DNA of 13,292 bases from CAZXEU01 sp964639665 (lineage in GTDB: Bacteria > Bacteroidota > Rhodothermia > Rhodothermales > Bin80): contig CAZXEU010000153.1 of NCBI GenBank assembly GCA_964639665.1, positions 1 to 13,292 on the forward strand, read 5' to 3'. Numbering within the stretch: position 1 is the stretch's first letter; each line of letters starts with the position of its first letter. The position numbers and the translations under genes are program-made. A model generated the notes under the pieces. It was not told where the DNA came from. It did not search any database and saw only the letters and a program-made list of their open reading frames with translations. Shown here one piece after another: positions 1-7,492 of this stretch.

Positions 1-677
1 GCAGCCAATTGTGCTGCCAGGAGCCACAGACTTGCGGCCTCCTCCCGGGCTTTTCGGCTTTTCTGCTGCTCGATGGCGTCCGCCAGAATGCCGGCATAGT
101 CATGCCGGCTCTGATCCATCGTGAACAGTCTGCGCAAAACCGTGACCTCTTCCTCAAACGCATCCTCCTCCCCCAGCGCAGAGGCTCGCGTGCGGTACAC
201 GCGAGCAAGCCAGTACCGGGTCTCCTCATCGAAGGGATTGGCCCGCAGGGCCGCCTCCAAGCGCACCTGCGCCTGAGCGAGAAATACGCTTGCCCGCACG
301 CTGTCCGGTTCCGAAGCATGCATCTCGAGCAAGCGCGCTCCGTCATTGAAGGCGCGCACTGCTTCTTCCCTGTCGTCGACGGTGGTCGTGTCGGACGCGT
401 CGGGAAGCGGAAGAAAGGCCAGGCTGTCCGAGATGATTGCCGCGCCTAAGGTGGCGAGTAGCCGGCCCTCCTCCTTCAGCTCAGCGCTTTCCGCCTCCAT
501 TTCGGGAGATGCAAAAGCGCCGTCCGCCAGATGTGCGGCGCGTGCCGCCACGGTGCTGTCAACGCCCGCGAGCTTCGGAACGGGTGCATTCACGGATACG
601 GGCTCCGGCAGGACCGAAGTGGAGCGGCATCCGGCTATGCCAACGGCTGCGCAAATCAGAATCCAGGAGCGCGTCAT
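1..677 (-). CDS. TPR-type lipoprotein, C-terminus beyond the window
   Basis: Reading the minus strand from the ATG at 677-675 gives 225 codons with no stop before base 1, so only the N-terminal part is present. The start overlaps the upstream stop as ATGA. The N-terminus is a lipoprotein signal: a hydrophobic stretch (residues 4-16) and the lipobox IAGC with the lipidated Cys at 17. Residue 18 is Arg, so there is no Asp retention signal. After a Pro/Val-rich linker the protein is Ala/Glu-rich and helical. Residues 104-165 have the spacing of tetratricopeptide-like repeats (EAVRAFNDGARLL, then LEAALRANPFDEETRYWLARVYRTRA), and a further helix pair follows to the edge. It probably sits on the periplasmic face of an outer membrane as a scaffold for the ExbB/ExbD-like proteins encoded just upstream, comparable in position to CpoB/YbgF beside TolQRA. 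The lipoprotein nature is well supported; the partner is inferred. Confidence 0.85.
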   Translation of the reverse strand, partial: MTRSWILICAAVGIAGCRSTSVLPEPVSVNAPVPKLAGVDSTVAARAAHLADGAFASPEMEAESAELKEEGRLLATLGAAIISDSLAFLPLPDASDTTTVDDREEAVRAFNDGARLLEMHASEPDSVRASVFLAQAQVRLEAALRANPFDEETRYWLARVYRTRASALGEEDAFEEEVTVLRRLFTMDQSRHDYAGILADAIEQQKSRKAREEAASLWLLAAQLA

Positions 678-1612
678 GGTAGTGTCTTCTCGTTGTCCCA
701 CCATGCCAGAAACACGTCGTAGAATCGCGTTGCCTCGTGGCTCGATGCGGCCTGCTCCTCGGACACGACACCCTGAATGACACCGGAGGCGCGCCGCGCA
801 AACCCTGAGCGGAACGATCTCCCTTCCCTCTGGAAGCTGCGGTCGATGAGGTAATAGGTCTCTTCTCCGCGCACCAGCACCACATGGATTTCGCGGACGG
901 GAACGCGTGCCAGGAGGTACACTTCGTATGAGGCGCCATCGCGAACTGCCATTGCCCGGGCCGTGAGATCACCTTCCCGCTGCCCTACGTGGCGCCGTAT
1001 GCCGGGCGGGAGCGGGGACCCGTTCAGCCGCATCCACTCCATGATGGCATCAATGGCCAGCACCATGCTGTCGGATGCGGCCTGCACGCTTCGCTGGATC
1101 TTCGGCCTCAGTTCCACTGTCGGTTCCGGGCGCTCGATTCGCTCGGCAATCACGCGATGACGTGCCACTTCGGGGACGCTTGGGGAAAGTGCCACGGACA
1201 AGCGGGCCGAAGGCGTCGTCCGGGCTGCAGCGGAACCCACGGCAAGGCCCCGGACGCTGGCTTCGGCTCCTGCGTCATCCCGAAGTGCCAGGCGGTCGGC
1301 CAAGACCAGAGGCCGGCGGCGAATCTCGGATCCGGCTGCGGGCTCAGAATTGTCTTCCAGCATGCTGCCGTCAATTGCGGCCCGCTTCAAGGATGCTCCG
1401 GAGAGGGGTCTGGCATAGTCTCCGGGCGCGCCTGCAGGCGCCGCGCTCGGGGCCGCCGGGATGTTGAAGTCCTGGAATGCCAGCGCAATCGGCCCGGCCC
1501 CGGGACCCGCCAGACGCACGCCATCGGCCACCAGCCATGCGCCAAGAAGGAATGCGCCGGCCATGAGCACTGCAATGAGCCTCTCGCGGCTCCGGCTGGA
1601 CTTACCCTGCAT
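674..1612 (-). CDS. Single-pass inner-membrane/periplasmic protein of the ExbB-ExbD block (TolA/TonB position)
   Basis: The protein has 312 aa. The ATG at 1612 is chosen over in-frame starts further upstream because an AGGAGG lies 6 nt before it and the membrane segment then falls at residues 11-29, after a short basic cytoplasmic tail (KSSRSRERL). The rest should be periplasmic: a low-complexity Ala/Pro/Arg-rich linker (about 35-175), then a compact region (about 180-312) with an amphipathic helix (VLAIDAIMEWMRLNG), several beta-like stretches (ASYEVYLLARVPVREIHVVLV) and a Trp-rich end (FLAWWDNEKTLP). This topology and the place after two ExbD-like genes match a TonB or TolA energy transducer. 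I see no TonB C-terminal signature, so it is not named TonB. It overlaps the ExbD-like gene upstream by 11 bp and the lipoprotein gene downstream by 4 bp. The family is not recognised. Confidence 0.85.
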   Translation of the reverse strand: MQGKSSRSRERLIAVLMAGAFLLGAWLVADGVRLAGPGAGPIALAFQDFNIPAAPSAAPAGAPGDYARPLSGASLKRAAIDGSMLEDNSEPAAGSEIRRRPLVLADRLALRDDAGAEASVRGLAVGSAAARTTPSARLSVALSPSVPEVARHRVIAERIERPEPTVELRPKIQRSVQAASDSMVLAIDAIMEWMRLNGSPLPPGIRRHVGQREGDLTARAMAVRDGASYEVYLLARVPVREIHVVLVRGEETYYLIDRSFQREGRSFRSGFARRASGVIQGVVSEEQAASSHEATRFYDVFLAWWDNEKTLP

Positions 1613-1997
1613 CTTCCACCTCCTCACCCGATGCAAGGGCGCACGAAAAGCCTTCCACCTCGCAGACATCCAGCACGTCTATCAAGTCCTGTACGGTGGC
1701 GCCGCCGACCGAAACCAGGACATATGTGGAATACCCCTCTGAACGCATGCACACACCGAGCGCGTCGAGACTTTCCGGCCGGCAGGCTTCGGATCCGTCC
1801 GGCAAATGAGCCACTTCAAACCGGCCGCTTCCGTCCACTCGGATGCGCGCGGAGCGGGCTGCCGCGCCAGGCCCGGACTGCACTCCAGAGAGTGGCGCCT
1901 GAAATGTATTTCCCAGGCCCGCTACAGCCAGAAAGGCCATCAGCAGCAACAGTCCCAGGTCAATGAATCTAAGGAGTGAGCCGTAGGCATATTTCAT
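1602..1997 (-). CDS. Second ExbD/TolR-like protein (short form)
   Basis: The protein has 131 aa. The ATG at 1997 overlaps the previous stop as ATGA; a longer reading from 2060 adds 21 non-conserved residues and is not preferred. The membrane helix (about residues 8-28, LLRFIDLGLLLLMAFLAVAG) carries an Asp at 13, matching the single conserved membrane Asp of ExbD/TolR that takes part in proton flow. The periplasmic part ends with a stretch of ExbD type (YVLVSVGGATVQDLIDVLD, about 92-110). Four Cys (72, 83, 112, 119) could form two disulfides, which is unusual for ExbD. The cytoplasmic tail before the helix is only about 8 residues, against about 20 in E. coli ExbD. It probably pairs with the ExbD-like protein encoded just upstream and with the ExbB-like channel. 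The family call is reasonably sure; the load it drives is unknown. Confidence 0.8.
   Translation of the reverse strand: MKYAYGSLLRFIDLGLLLLMAFLAVAGLGNTFQAPLSGVQSGPGAAARSARIRVDGSGRFEVAHLPDGSEACRPESLDALGVCMRSEGYSTYVLVSVGGATVQDLIDVLDVCEVEGFSCALASGEEVEDAG
1616..1625 (-). promoter_or_regulatory. Strong Shine-Dalgarno site inside the preceding gene
   Basis: The minus strand reads GAGGAGGTGG here, and 6 nt separate the AGGAGG core (1624-1619) from the ATG at 1612. The site lies within the last codons of the second ExbD-like gene. It decides the start of the membrane protein at 674-1612 and is the only well-placed, near-perfect Shine-Dalgarno site noticed before a start in this window; most other starts depend on stop/start overlap. 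Confidence 0.75.
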
Positions 1998-2353
1998 GGG
2001 GACTGCCTCCTGACCAGGATCGCCACGGGCCGGCCGGCATGCCTGGCCGCCTGGTGGCACTCCGAAAGCAGCGTGGCTGGCGCATACCGATCCGCGATGA
2101 ATTCGACCGGGGTCGTGCCGCCGGCAAGCATCGCGGCGAGCTCCGCCAGCGTAGCCGGTCCTACTCCGGGCACGGATACCTCGCCTGGTGCCGTTATTAC
2201 AACGCGGAGAGGCCGCGCTGCCTGGCCGCGGCTATCCATTTCCCGACTCACAGGAGGCTCTACGTATTCCGGCTCAATGGTCGCGGCCGCCATCAGACTG
2301 AGAAGCAAGAGCAGCGTAACGTCCACCAGCCGGAGGATGAGCATGCCCTTCAT
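1994..2353 (-). CDS. First ExbD/TolR-like protein (short form)
   Basis: The protein has 119 aa. The ATG at 2353 overlaps the ExbB-like gene's stop as ATGA; the open frame extends to 2443 but that extension lies inside the ExbB-like gene and lacks family features. The membrane helix (about residues 5-24) contains LRLVDVTLLLLLSLM with Asp 11, the conserved ExbD/TolR proton-pathway residue in a VD context. The Pro seen just before this motif in classical ExbD is absent. The periplasmic part contains TTPVEFIADRYAPATLLSE (81-98), which matches the usual ExbD pattern of a beta strand ending in Asp followed by a helix, and it closes with a strand (PVAILVRR). It is shorter than E. coli ExbD (about 140 aa), mainly at the cytoplasmic N-terminus. 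Role: stator or rotor-like partner of the ExbB-family pentamer in the inner membrane. It is the first of two non-identical ExbD-like genes. Confidence 0.82.
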   Translation of the reverse strand: MKGMLILRLVDVTLLLLLSLMAAATIEPEYVEPPVSREMDSRGQAARPLRVVITAPGEVSVPGVGPATLAELAAMLAGGTTPVEFIADRYAPATLLSECHQAARHAGRPVAILVRRQSP

Positions 2354-3024
2354 GCCTCTGCATCCTCCCTTACAAGAGTCATGAGGCGGTACCGTACTGC
2401 CGCCGCCCAGCTTTCCGCCGACTCGATATAGCGGCTCATCCAACCCTGGACGGCTGTCTCAAGAAGTTCCAGCGTTATGGTAACCACAATACCAAGGAGC
2501 GTGGAAACTACCGCGATGGCAATGCCTGCGAACACGGTTTCCGCATCGCGGGACCCCGCGGAAAACAGCACGTAGATGCCTACCAGCGTTCCCAACAGGC
2601 CAAGTCCTCCGGCCGAACTGGAAAGAAAGGCCACCAGGCGCTCCGAGCGCGCATACGAGGCCCGCGCTGCGTCGGCAATGGTCCGGGTCTCCTGCCCCAG
2701 TGCGGACGCATCGCCCGGACAGGCGCGCCACACCTTGAGCATCCCCGAGAGAAGCCGGGAATACAGACTGTCAGCGCTTGCCTTGAGTTCGCGTGCGAGA
2801 TCTGCCTCTCCAAGAACGTCTACCGGCATGCGCCGCAGGCGCCGCGCGGTCAGGCCGTCAAAGAACAACCGTACGGAACCGGAAGCGAGCACAAGGAGCC
2901 CGGCCACCAGAACGGCCAGGATGGGCCACTGGAATCCGCCGGCCTGTGAAAAAAGCGCCATGAGTGAGTCCGCGCCATGTGTGTGGACTGCAGCGGTGTC
3001 GGCCGCCTGAACGTATTCTGTCAT
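2350..3024 (-). CDS. ExbB/TolQ/MotA-family proton channel protein
   Basis: The protein has 224 aa, with three predicted membrane helices: about 34-52, 134-155 and 166-188. The cytoplasmic loop between the first two is long, with basic and helical stretches, as in ExbB/TolQ. The family motif GLLGTLVGI is at 142-150, with the conserved channel Thr at 146. The third helix reads AGIAIAVVSTLLGIVV (166-181), matching the ExbB/TolQ segment, and Thr 175 occupies the conserved Thr position. The position of the functional Glu (E176 in E. coli ExbB) is Ile 170 here. The protein should form the pentameric inner-membrane channel around an ExbD pair and convert proton flow into movement. It is the first gene of a tightly overlapping block running to the window end, after a 131-bp gap. 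No Shine-Dalgarno site is visible before the ATG. The family call is firm; the choice between Ton-, Tol- and gliding-type function is open. Confidence 0.92.
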   Translation of the reverse strand: MTEYVQAADTAAVHTHGADSLMALFSQAGGFQWPILAVLVAGLLVLASGSVRLFFDGLTARRLRRMPVDVLGEADLARELKASADSLYSRLLSGMLKVWRACPGDASALGQETRTIADAARASYARSERLVAFLSSSAGGLGLLGTLVGIYVLFSAGSRDAETVFAGIAIAVVSTLLGIVVTITLELLETAVQGWMSRYIESAESWAAAVRYRLMTLVREDAEA

Positions 3025-3155
3025 TCGTTATCCGGGTTTGCTTTGTGATGGCCGCTGAGCCGGGTGGCGTGCGGGAGGCCGCGCAAGTCGGCACAGCCAA
3101 GTACGTGGATCAGGCCCTCTCCATCCGGACATTGCGAGATCCGACATTTGGCTCC
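3025..3155 (-). other. Intergenic gap before the ExbB-like gene (possible promoter region)
   Basis: This 131-bp gap is the longest non-coding stretch in the window and separates the pilus-side genes from the motor block. It is the natural place for a promoter of the ExbB-led block. I could not find a clear Bacteroidota-type -7 (TAnnTTTG) and -33 (TTTG) pair, a sigma-70 pair, or a strong hairpin followed by T residues. The bases just before the ATG (CCGGATAACGA) contain no good Shine-Dalgarno site. Confidence 0.3.
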
Positions 3156-4196
3156 TCACCGCCGGTTTTCGGCAAGGGCCACTCCAAGCCTTGCGCGGCC
3201 ATCCGGGCACGGGACCGCATCGCCCACGCCGCGGAACGCCCAGTATCCTTCCTGCCTTACCTCACCCTTCGGATGGCCGTTCGAGGCGACTTCCATCCGT
3301 CCGCTCTCGAACGCGATGCGTGACACCTGACGCGAACCGGAAAAGGGCGCCCGGAGACCGTGCCTTCGCGCATGCGAGCGATACGCGCCGTCAGGCAAGG
3401 CAGAGTATTCCACAACGACCGGCTCGGAACGCGCCGCGCGCGCCGTGCCATTCGAAGGACGGGGATTCTCAATGGGGCCGTGCAAACGAAAGCCTTCTTC
3501 CTCCAGTCTGCCGTGATGCCACGCCCACAGGAAGTGCTTCATGGATCCGCGGTATAGCCGCTCGCGAAGCCTTTGCTGCCTCTTGGTCGCTGGCCCGGTT
3601 TCCTCGAACTGCACGCGCGTCACAAGCCGAAAGCCACCGCTCTCGGCAGTGCGTTCGTAGCTCCGGAGGTGAACATACGTGCGGTATCCCGTGGCCGGAT
3701 TCTCGACAATGACGGGGCCCGAGCTCACCGCCCGGAATCCTCGCGTCGTGGGCTCGAAGCTTATCTCCTCCGCATTCACGATGCGCGCGCGCCGCGCAAT
3801 CGTGGTGCGGCCCAGAAGGTCCCGCTCGAAGGTCCGGAGGCGCCGCGCTCTGCCCCGGCGCCGGGCTGTCACCACGACTTCCGGAAGCAGTTGCACAGCC
3901 TCTCGCAGGATGAATTGTATGGGCTTCGGCTCCAGACCCGCGCCGATGTGAATCGTCTGCTCCCGGCTCCCGTAGCCCACGAACGTCGCCACAAGGAGGT
4001 ACGTGCCGGGCCCTGGCGCCTGGATTGCAAAGCGGCCGCTGGGGTCCGTGACATCACCGCGCGCCGTGCCTTCCAGGAACACTGTCGCCCCAGGCAGTGC
4101 CAGCCCAGCGCTGTCCGTCACGCTGCCGGTTATCTGCTGTGCTGCAGCGCCATGTGTGAGGACAAGCAAGACAAGGCCCAATCGCAAAAATCTCAT
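3156..4196 (-). CDS. Exported protein with carboxypeptidase-like regulatory domain (Bacteroidota type)
   Basis: The protein has 346 aa from the ATG at 4196, 2 bp after the adhesin stop; a TTG at 4202 overlapping that stop is an alternative. A signal peptide (residues 1-20, ending HGAAAQ) is followed by a CarboxypepD_reg-like beta-sandwich at about 21-98 (ITGSVTDSAGLALPGATVFL, then DVTDPSGRFAI and YLLVATFVGYGS). Next come the connecting motif LLPEVVVTAR (103-112) and a region with FERDLLGRTTIARRARIVN (123-141), IVENPATGYRTYVHL (163-177) and YRGSMKHFLWAWHHGRLEEE (215-234). I recognise this layout from Bacteroidota/Rhodothermota envelope proteins, where it often precedes a beta-barrel (DUF5686-like). 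No barrel follows here, so this is a free periplasmic or surface form. Its tight coupling to the adhesin suggests a role in the pilus apparatus, such as anchoring or assembly, but that is inferred. It is probably the last gene of the pilus operon. Confidence 0.85.
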   Translation of the reverse strand: MRFLRLGLVLLVLTHGAAAQQITGSVTDSAGLALPGATVFLEGTARGDVTDPSGRFAIQAPGPGTYLLVATFVGYGSREQTIHIGAGLEPKPIQFILREAVQLLPEVVVTARRRGRARRLRTFERDLLGRTTIARRARIVNAEEISFEPTTRGFRAVSSGPVIVENPATGYRTYVHLRSYERTAESGGFRLVTRVQFEETGPATKRQQRLRERLYRGSMKHFLWAWHHGRLEEEGFRLHGPIENPRPSNGTARAARSEPVVVEYSALPDGAYRSHARRHGLRAPFSGSRQVSRIAFESGRMEVASNGHPKGEVRQEGYWAFRGVGDAVPCPDGRARLGVALAENRR

Positions 4197-4198
4197 CT

Positions 4199-5182
4199 TC
4201 AATTGCAGCTAAAGGAAAGGGACACCGCTGCCGCGAAGCTGTTGGCTGCGGAAGTCGAAGTCGTGCGAACGCGTCCGCCCAGCCGGTAGCCAAGGCGACC
4301 GGTCGCGCCGACCGTGCGCGAGGCACTGCCAGAGCCCGAGATGGCAAGCGACCAGGAACCGGACGGCAATCGGCGCGAGGCGAGGTAACTGTCGTAGGAC
4401 AGCACGCCGCCCAGAGTGGCAGGCGCCGCAACCGAGGCCACGACCGTTTGCGCGTCGGTCGAGACCTCTGCGGTCGCAAGGGAGAAGGAGGAGGTGCCGG
4501 ATGGATCGTGCTGCCCTCCGGCGTAGCTTCGGCTCCCGGTCACGGGACTTATGGAAATCGTCCCTTCCTGACGCGCAGCTGCCCGGCCAAAGTCGAGCGA
4601 TCCTGCGGTCGAAACATTGCATTGCAGGGACGCTTCCGTAACCGTCAGCGTTGCGTCCAGCGTTATGCTGTCATTGAGGCCAGGACCGGAGACGGCCAGC
4701 GTCACGTCGGATGCATAGCTTCCGGCTGGAGCGGTCCCCGGAATGGAAACCGAGCCGCCAAGGTCCCAGAAAATGCCCTGGTCCCGCGCTGTTACCGACT
4801 GGGTGCATGAGCTGCCGCTGCCACCGGAGATGGACTCCCCGTTGTCGTCTACGCGCACGCACGCCACTGAGGGCGACCACGTGATGCGTGTAGTTCCCAT
4901 GACAAGCGCGGTTGCGGACACGCTTGCCCGGTATGAGCCTCCGACGCGAAAGGCAAAGCTGGTCTGCGTGTCTACCTCTCCGCACTGCACGGATCCGGCC
5001 GCGGGCTCATCTCCCGTCGTGTCACAGTAGTCGCTGTTAGCCGTCGGTGAAGTGGAAGTGGAGAAGCTGCTTCCCTGCTCGAACGAGGCGAAGCTGATGG
5101 GAAGCCTAAGCTGCAGCTGCGCATGCGCTGTCGCCGCGCCTCCCCAGAAGAGTGTCCACACAATTAGGAAGCGCGCCGTCAT
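4199..5182 (-). CDS. Two-domain DUF4402-like pilus subunit, probable tip adhesin (CsuE position)
   Basis: The protein has 327 aa; its ATG at 5182 overlaps the usher stop as ATGA. The signal peptide is residues 1-21 (ending ATAHA). Domain 1 (about 22-183) is beta-rich with Cys at 53, 67, 108 and 126 and ends with a DUF4402-like closing segment, GGSVSIPGTAPAGSYASDVT (142-161). Domain 2 (about 184-327) begins at Cys 188, has the pilin hallmark SLDFG (195-199) and SPVTGSRSYAGG, and ends FSCN, so Cys 326 could pair with Cys 188 as in the major subunit. Mature length, two-domain form and position directly after the usher match CsuE of archaic chaperone-usher pili, a tip adhesin of about 340 aa. By analogy domain 1 would be the binding head and domain 2 the pilin domain joined to the fibre. 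The ligand is unknown. Ser/Thr/Ala richness fits an extracellular beta protein. Confidence 0.8.
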   Translation of the reverse strand: MTARFLIVWTLFWGGAATAHAQLQLRLPISFASFEQGSSFSTSTSPTANSDYCDTTGDEPAAGSVQCGEVDTQTSFAFRVGGSYRASVSATALVMGTTRITWSPSVACVRVDDNGESISGGSGSSCTQSVTARDQGIFWDLGGSVSIPGTAPAGSYASDVTLAVSGPGLNDSITLDATLTVTEASLQCNVSTAGSLDFGRAAARQEGTISISPVTGSRSYAGGQHDPSGTSSFSLATAEVSTDAQTVVASVAAPATLGGVLSYDSYLASRRLPSGSWSLAISGSGSASRTVGATGRLGYRLGGRVRTTSTSAANSFAAAVSLSFSCN

Positions 5183-7482
5183 GGTTCTTGCCTGGCTGTC
5201 AGTGTAACGGTGAGGCCGTCGGTGCCGGGCGGCACCTCGACCGGTGTCATGCCGAGCGACTCGCCGGACACCACGTCCCGAAGCTCCAGGAAGTAGCTGC
5301 CGGGCGGAAGGCTGAGCGCAAAGGCTCCGTCGCGATACACGTCGACATCCTCCACGATGGCGCTGTCACGAAGCACGCGGACCCGCAGACGCGATGACGC
5401 GCGGTCCGGCGCCACCACCGAGCCCGAAATCTGTGGCGTCCGGACCAGCGGTATGTCCAGGATCTTGGTGCGACCGGGGTCAGCGACGAAACTGAACGCG
5501 TAGCCGGTCGCAGGGCGCAGGAGGGGATCCCGGATGGTGGCCTCCATGATCCGGACCTGGTAGGCCGTAAACGGCTCCAGATACGAGGCACGAAGCGCGC
5601 CGCTTCTGGTGCGGGAGAGTCCTGCATGGAATAGTTGCGCCTCGACGTGAGGCAGGATGCGCTCCGGGCTGTCCAGCCGACCGTTATGGTTTACGTCCTC
5701 GAAAATTCGAAGAATGGCGCTGCTCTCGGCCAGAGCCTGAGCAGACAGGCGCGGCATGCGGCCCAGCGCCACGCTTCCGTACACAGTGTGGTCGGCGTGC
5801 ACTGCAGCGCCCTGACGGCTTATTCTTGAGCCGGCGGTCGCCACGCGCAGATCGGTGCGAAGCGTCAGCCGCGCATCCCAAAGCCTGACTCTGGCGTCGT
5901 ACGACGCACTCATGCCCAGAGCCAGGCGCCGGAACGATAGATGGCCCTCCAGCCCGAGCACGCGCGCGTCTTGCCTGCCCTGTGCGAAGACCGAGACCCG
6001 CGCAAGCGCCGAGCCGAGGCTGCCCGTGCCTCCGACACTTGCCCGGAAGGATCCTGACGTGCTGAGCGCACCTGGATACCCGTACTGCTCAAGCGCGGCC
6101 TCCTCTTCCAGTATCAGGCCACGGCGACCGTAGTAGGAGGCGCTTTGCACATACCGGCGGGCATGCCACATGCCCGCGAGACTGGTCTTCGACACCGCAG
6201 CGTAGCCACTCAGGCCACGGTGGTGGCCGGAGCCTTGCACGCTCATGCGCCTGGTCCCGTAACGCGGGTCTGCGTCGTAGGAGGCGTCGGCCGCTACTGC
6301 CCTCCGCCACAGGCGGGCCGTGGCTCGCAGCACCCCGGCATCCGGCTCGATATCTGCCGTCACTACCGTCGAGCGGAGCGGACTCAGCGCTCCGCCCAGA
6401 CGCACGCGCCGGCCCCGATTGTGCCTTTCGCCCTGCGCGCGCACCGTAAGCCGGGGCAAGAGTCCGTATGCAATGCGCGTACCGCGGGCATCCGGGCCCA
6501 GCCATGCATCGTAGTACAGGCGGCGGGGCTCCGCGAGCTCTTCCGTTGCCAGCACGTAGTGGCGATCCTGTCGCCCGGAGCCACCGCCGAGCGGCAAGTG
6601 GCGGATGACGGCTTCTGTAGTGCCGTAGTAGGTTGGGACCTGCAGCCGGTAGCGGCCTTCGCTGTCGGCAATTGCCCAGTCCACGACGTGCCCGGACACA
6701 AGGGCCTCCACACGCGCATGCGGCGCCGAGCGACCGCTGAAAGTAGCAGCGCGCTGCACGTGCCGGCTGCCCAGTGGAAGATTGGAAATACGGACAGCTT
6801 CTGCGGGCGCAAATAGGCCTCGGCCCTGCAGACTGCCCACCTCCAGGTGCGTGACGTAATGCGACAGGGGAACGTCCAGGAGATAGCGCAGGCGCGCGGA
6901 ATGTCCCGCCTCGCCGTGCAGAGAGCCGCCGAGCGCATCCGCGACAAAGCGCACATTCGTCTGCAAATGTCCGGGCTGGCCGGCTCTCTGGTGCCAGCCC
7001 AGGTGATAGCTGGCCACGGCGCCCCCCACCAGGTGCCGCTCTCTTGCAAACCGCAGCGGTCCGGGCACCTGTCCCAGGAGCACAGGCCTGCGGACCAGTT
7101 GCCCGGGATCAAAGGCTTCTGCCGCGGTCGAGAGACTGATGCTTAGGCGCCTCTCGTCGAAGGAAATGTCACGGCCGAACAGGTCTGCTAGCTGCTCCAG
7201 GGACACGGGCTGGCGCCCGGCGTGGGCCAATTCCGGCGCGAGGTCGACCTGCAATCGGCGCCGGGCATCAAGAGCCACGAGCGATGCGCCTTCCATGGCC
7301 GTGTGAAACCCCAATGCCTCGAAGAACTGCGGCGCATCCACGTAGAATTGGTCTCCATCGTGATAGCCGCGCACAAGGCGGTGGAAGCCCGGCGCCTCAA
7401 CCATGAGCGGCACTTCCTGCAGGATGGCCTGCGCGGCGGCCGCATGCGGGGCGCACATAAGCAGCAAGGTGATCCAGCGCAC
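5179..7482 (-). CDS. Outer-membrane usher of a chaperone-usher pilus
   Basis: The protein has 767 aa from a GTG start at 7482, 10 bp after the chaperone stop; no in-frame ATG gives a better signal peptide (residues 1-18, ending AAAAQ). Residues 20-125 form a mixed domain in the place of the usher N-terminal chaperone-binding domain. The barrel begins near 150 and contains the usher-like LEVGSLQGRGLFAPAEAVRI (213-232), a likely plug domain (about 255-310, with VVDWAIADSEGRYRLQVPTY) and many alternating beta strands with Tyr/Arg/Ser ends. FEDVNHNGRLDSPERIL (594-610) is the Asp/Asn-rich loop common in ushers and other surface proteins. Residues 684-767 form a beta-sandwich C-terminal domain (ISGSVVAPD, then FALSLPPGSYFLEL). 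Length is close to the family's 800 aa. Role: receives chaperone-subunit complexes and secretes the growing fibre. It is divergent from PapC/FimD and best compared with archaic ushers such as CsuD. Coupled to the adhesin gene by a 4-bp overlap. Confidence 0.83.
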   Translation of the reverse strand: MRWITLLLMCAPHAAAAQAILQEVPLMVEAPGFHRLVRGYHDGDQFYVDAPQFFEALGFHTAMEGASLVALDARRRLQVDLAPELAHAGRQPVSLEQLADLFGRDISFDERRLSISLSTAAEAFDPGQLVRRPVLLGQVPGPLRFARERHLVGGAVASYHLGWHQRAGQPGHLQTNVRFVADALGGSLHGEAGHSARLRYLLDVPLSHYVTHLEVGSLQGRGLFAPAEAVRISNLPLGSRHVQRAATFSGRSAPHARVEALVSGHVVDWAIADSEGRYRLQVPTYYGTTEAVIRHLPLGGGSGRQDRHYVLATEELAEPRRLYYDAWLGPDARGTRIAYGLLPRLTVRAQGERHNRGRRVRLGGALSPLRSTVVTADIEPDAGVLRATARLWRRAVAADASYDADPRYGTRRMSVQGSGHHRGLSGYAAVSKTSLAGMWHARRYVQSASYYGRRGLILEEEAALEQYGYPGALSTSGSFRASVGGTGSLGSALARVSVFAQGRQDARVLGLEGHLSFRRLALGMSASYDARVRLWDARLTLRTDLRVATAGSRISRQGAAVHADHTVYGSVALGRMPRLSAQALAESSAILRIFEDVNHNGRLDSPERILPHVEAQLFHAGLSRTRSGALRASYLEPFTAYQVRIMEATIRDPLLRPATGYAFSFVADPGRTKILDIPLVRTPQISGSVVAPDRASSRLRVRVLRDSAIVEDVDVYRDGAFALSLPPGSYFLELRDVVSGESLGMTPVEVPPGTDGLTVTLTARQEP

Positions 7483-7492
7483 GAACTCTGGG

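Noticed and set aside
9..449. 146-aa plus-strand frame at the left edge
   Set aside because: It is antisense to the lipoprotein gene, which has a lipobox, TPR-like helices and an ATGA-coupled start.
674..1612. Naming the single-pass protein TonB
   Set aside because: Topology and position fit, but I see no TonB C-terminal signature, and the linker is not the usual Pro-Glu/Pro-Lys repeat.
989..1966. 325-aa plus-strand open frame
   Set aside because: It is antisense to the 312-aa membrane protein and the second ExbD-like gene, both of which have recognisable topology and coupled starts. No signal, domain or start context supports it.
3025..3155. Possible terminator in the gap after the carboxypeptidase-regulatory-domain gene
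   Set aside because: Only 4-bp GGCC/GCCG-type stems were found and no T-run follows, so no terminator is called.
3573..4289. 238-aa plus-strand open frame
   Set aside because: It is a shadow of the carboxypeptidase-regulatory-domain protein, whose motifs read cleanly on the minus strand.
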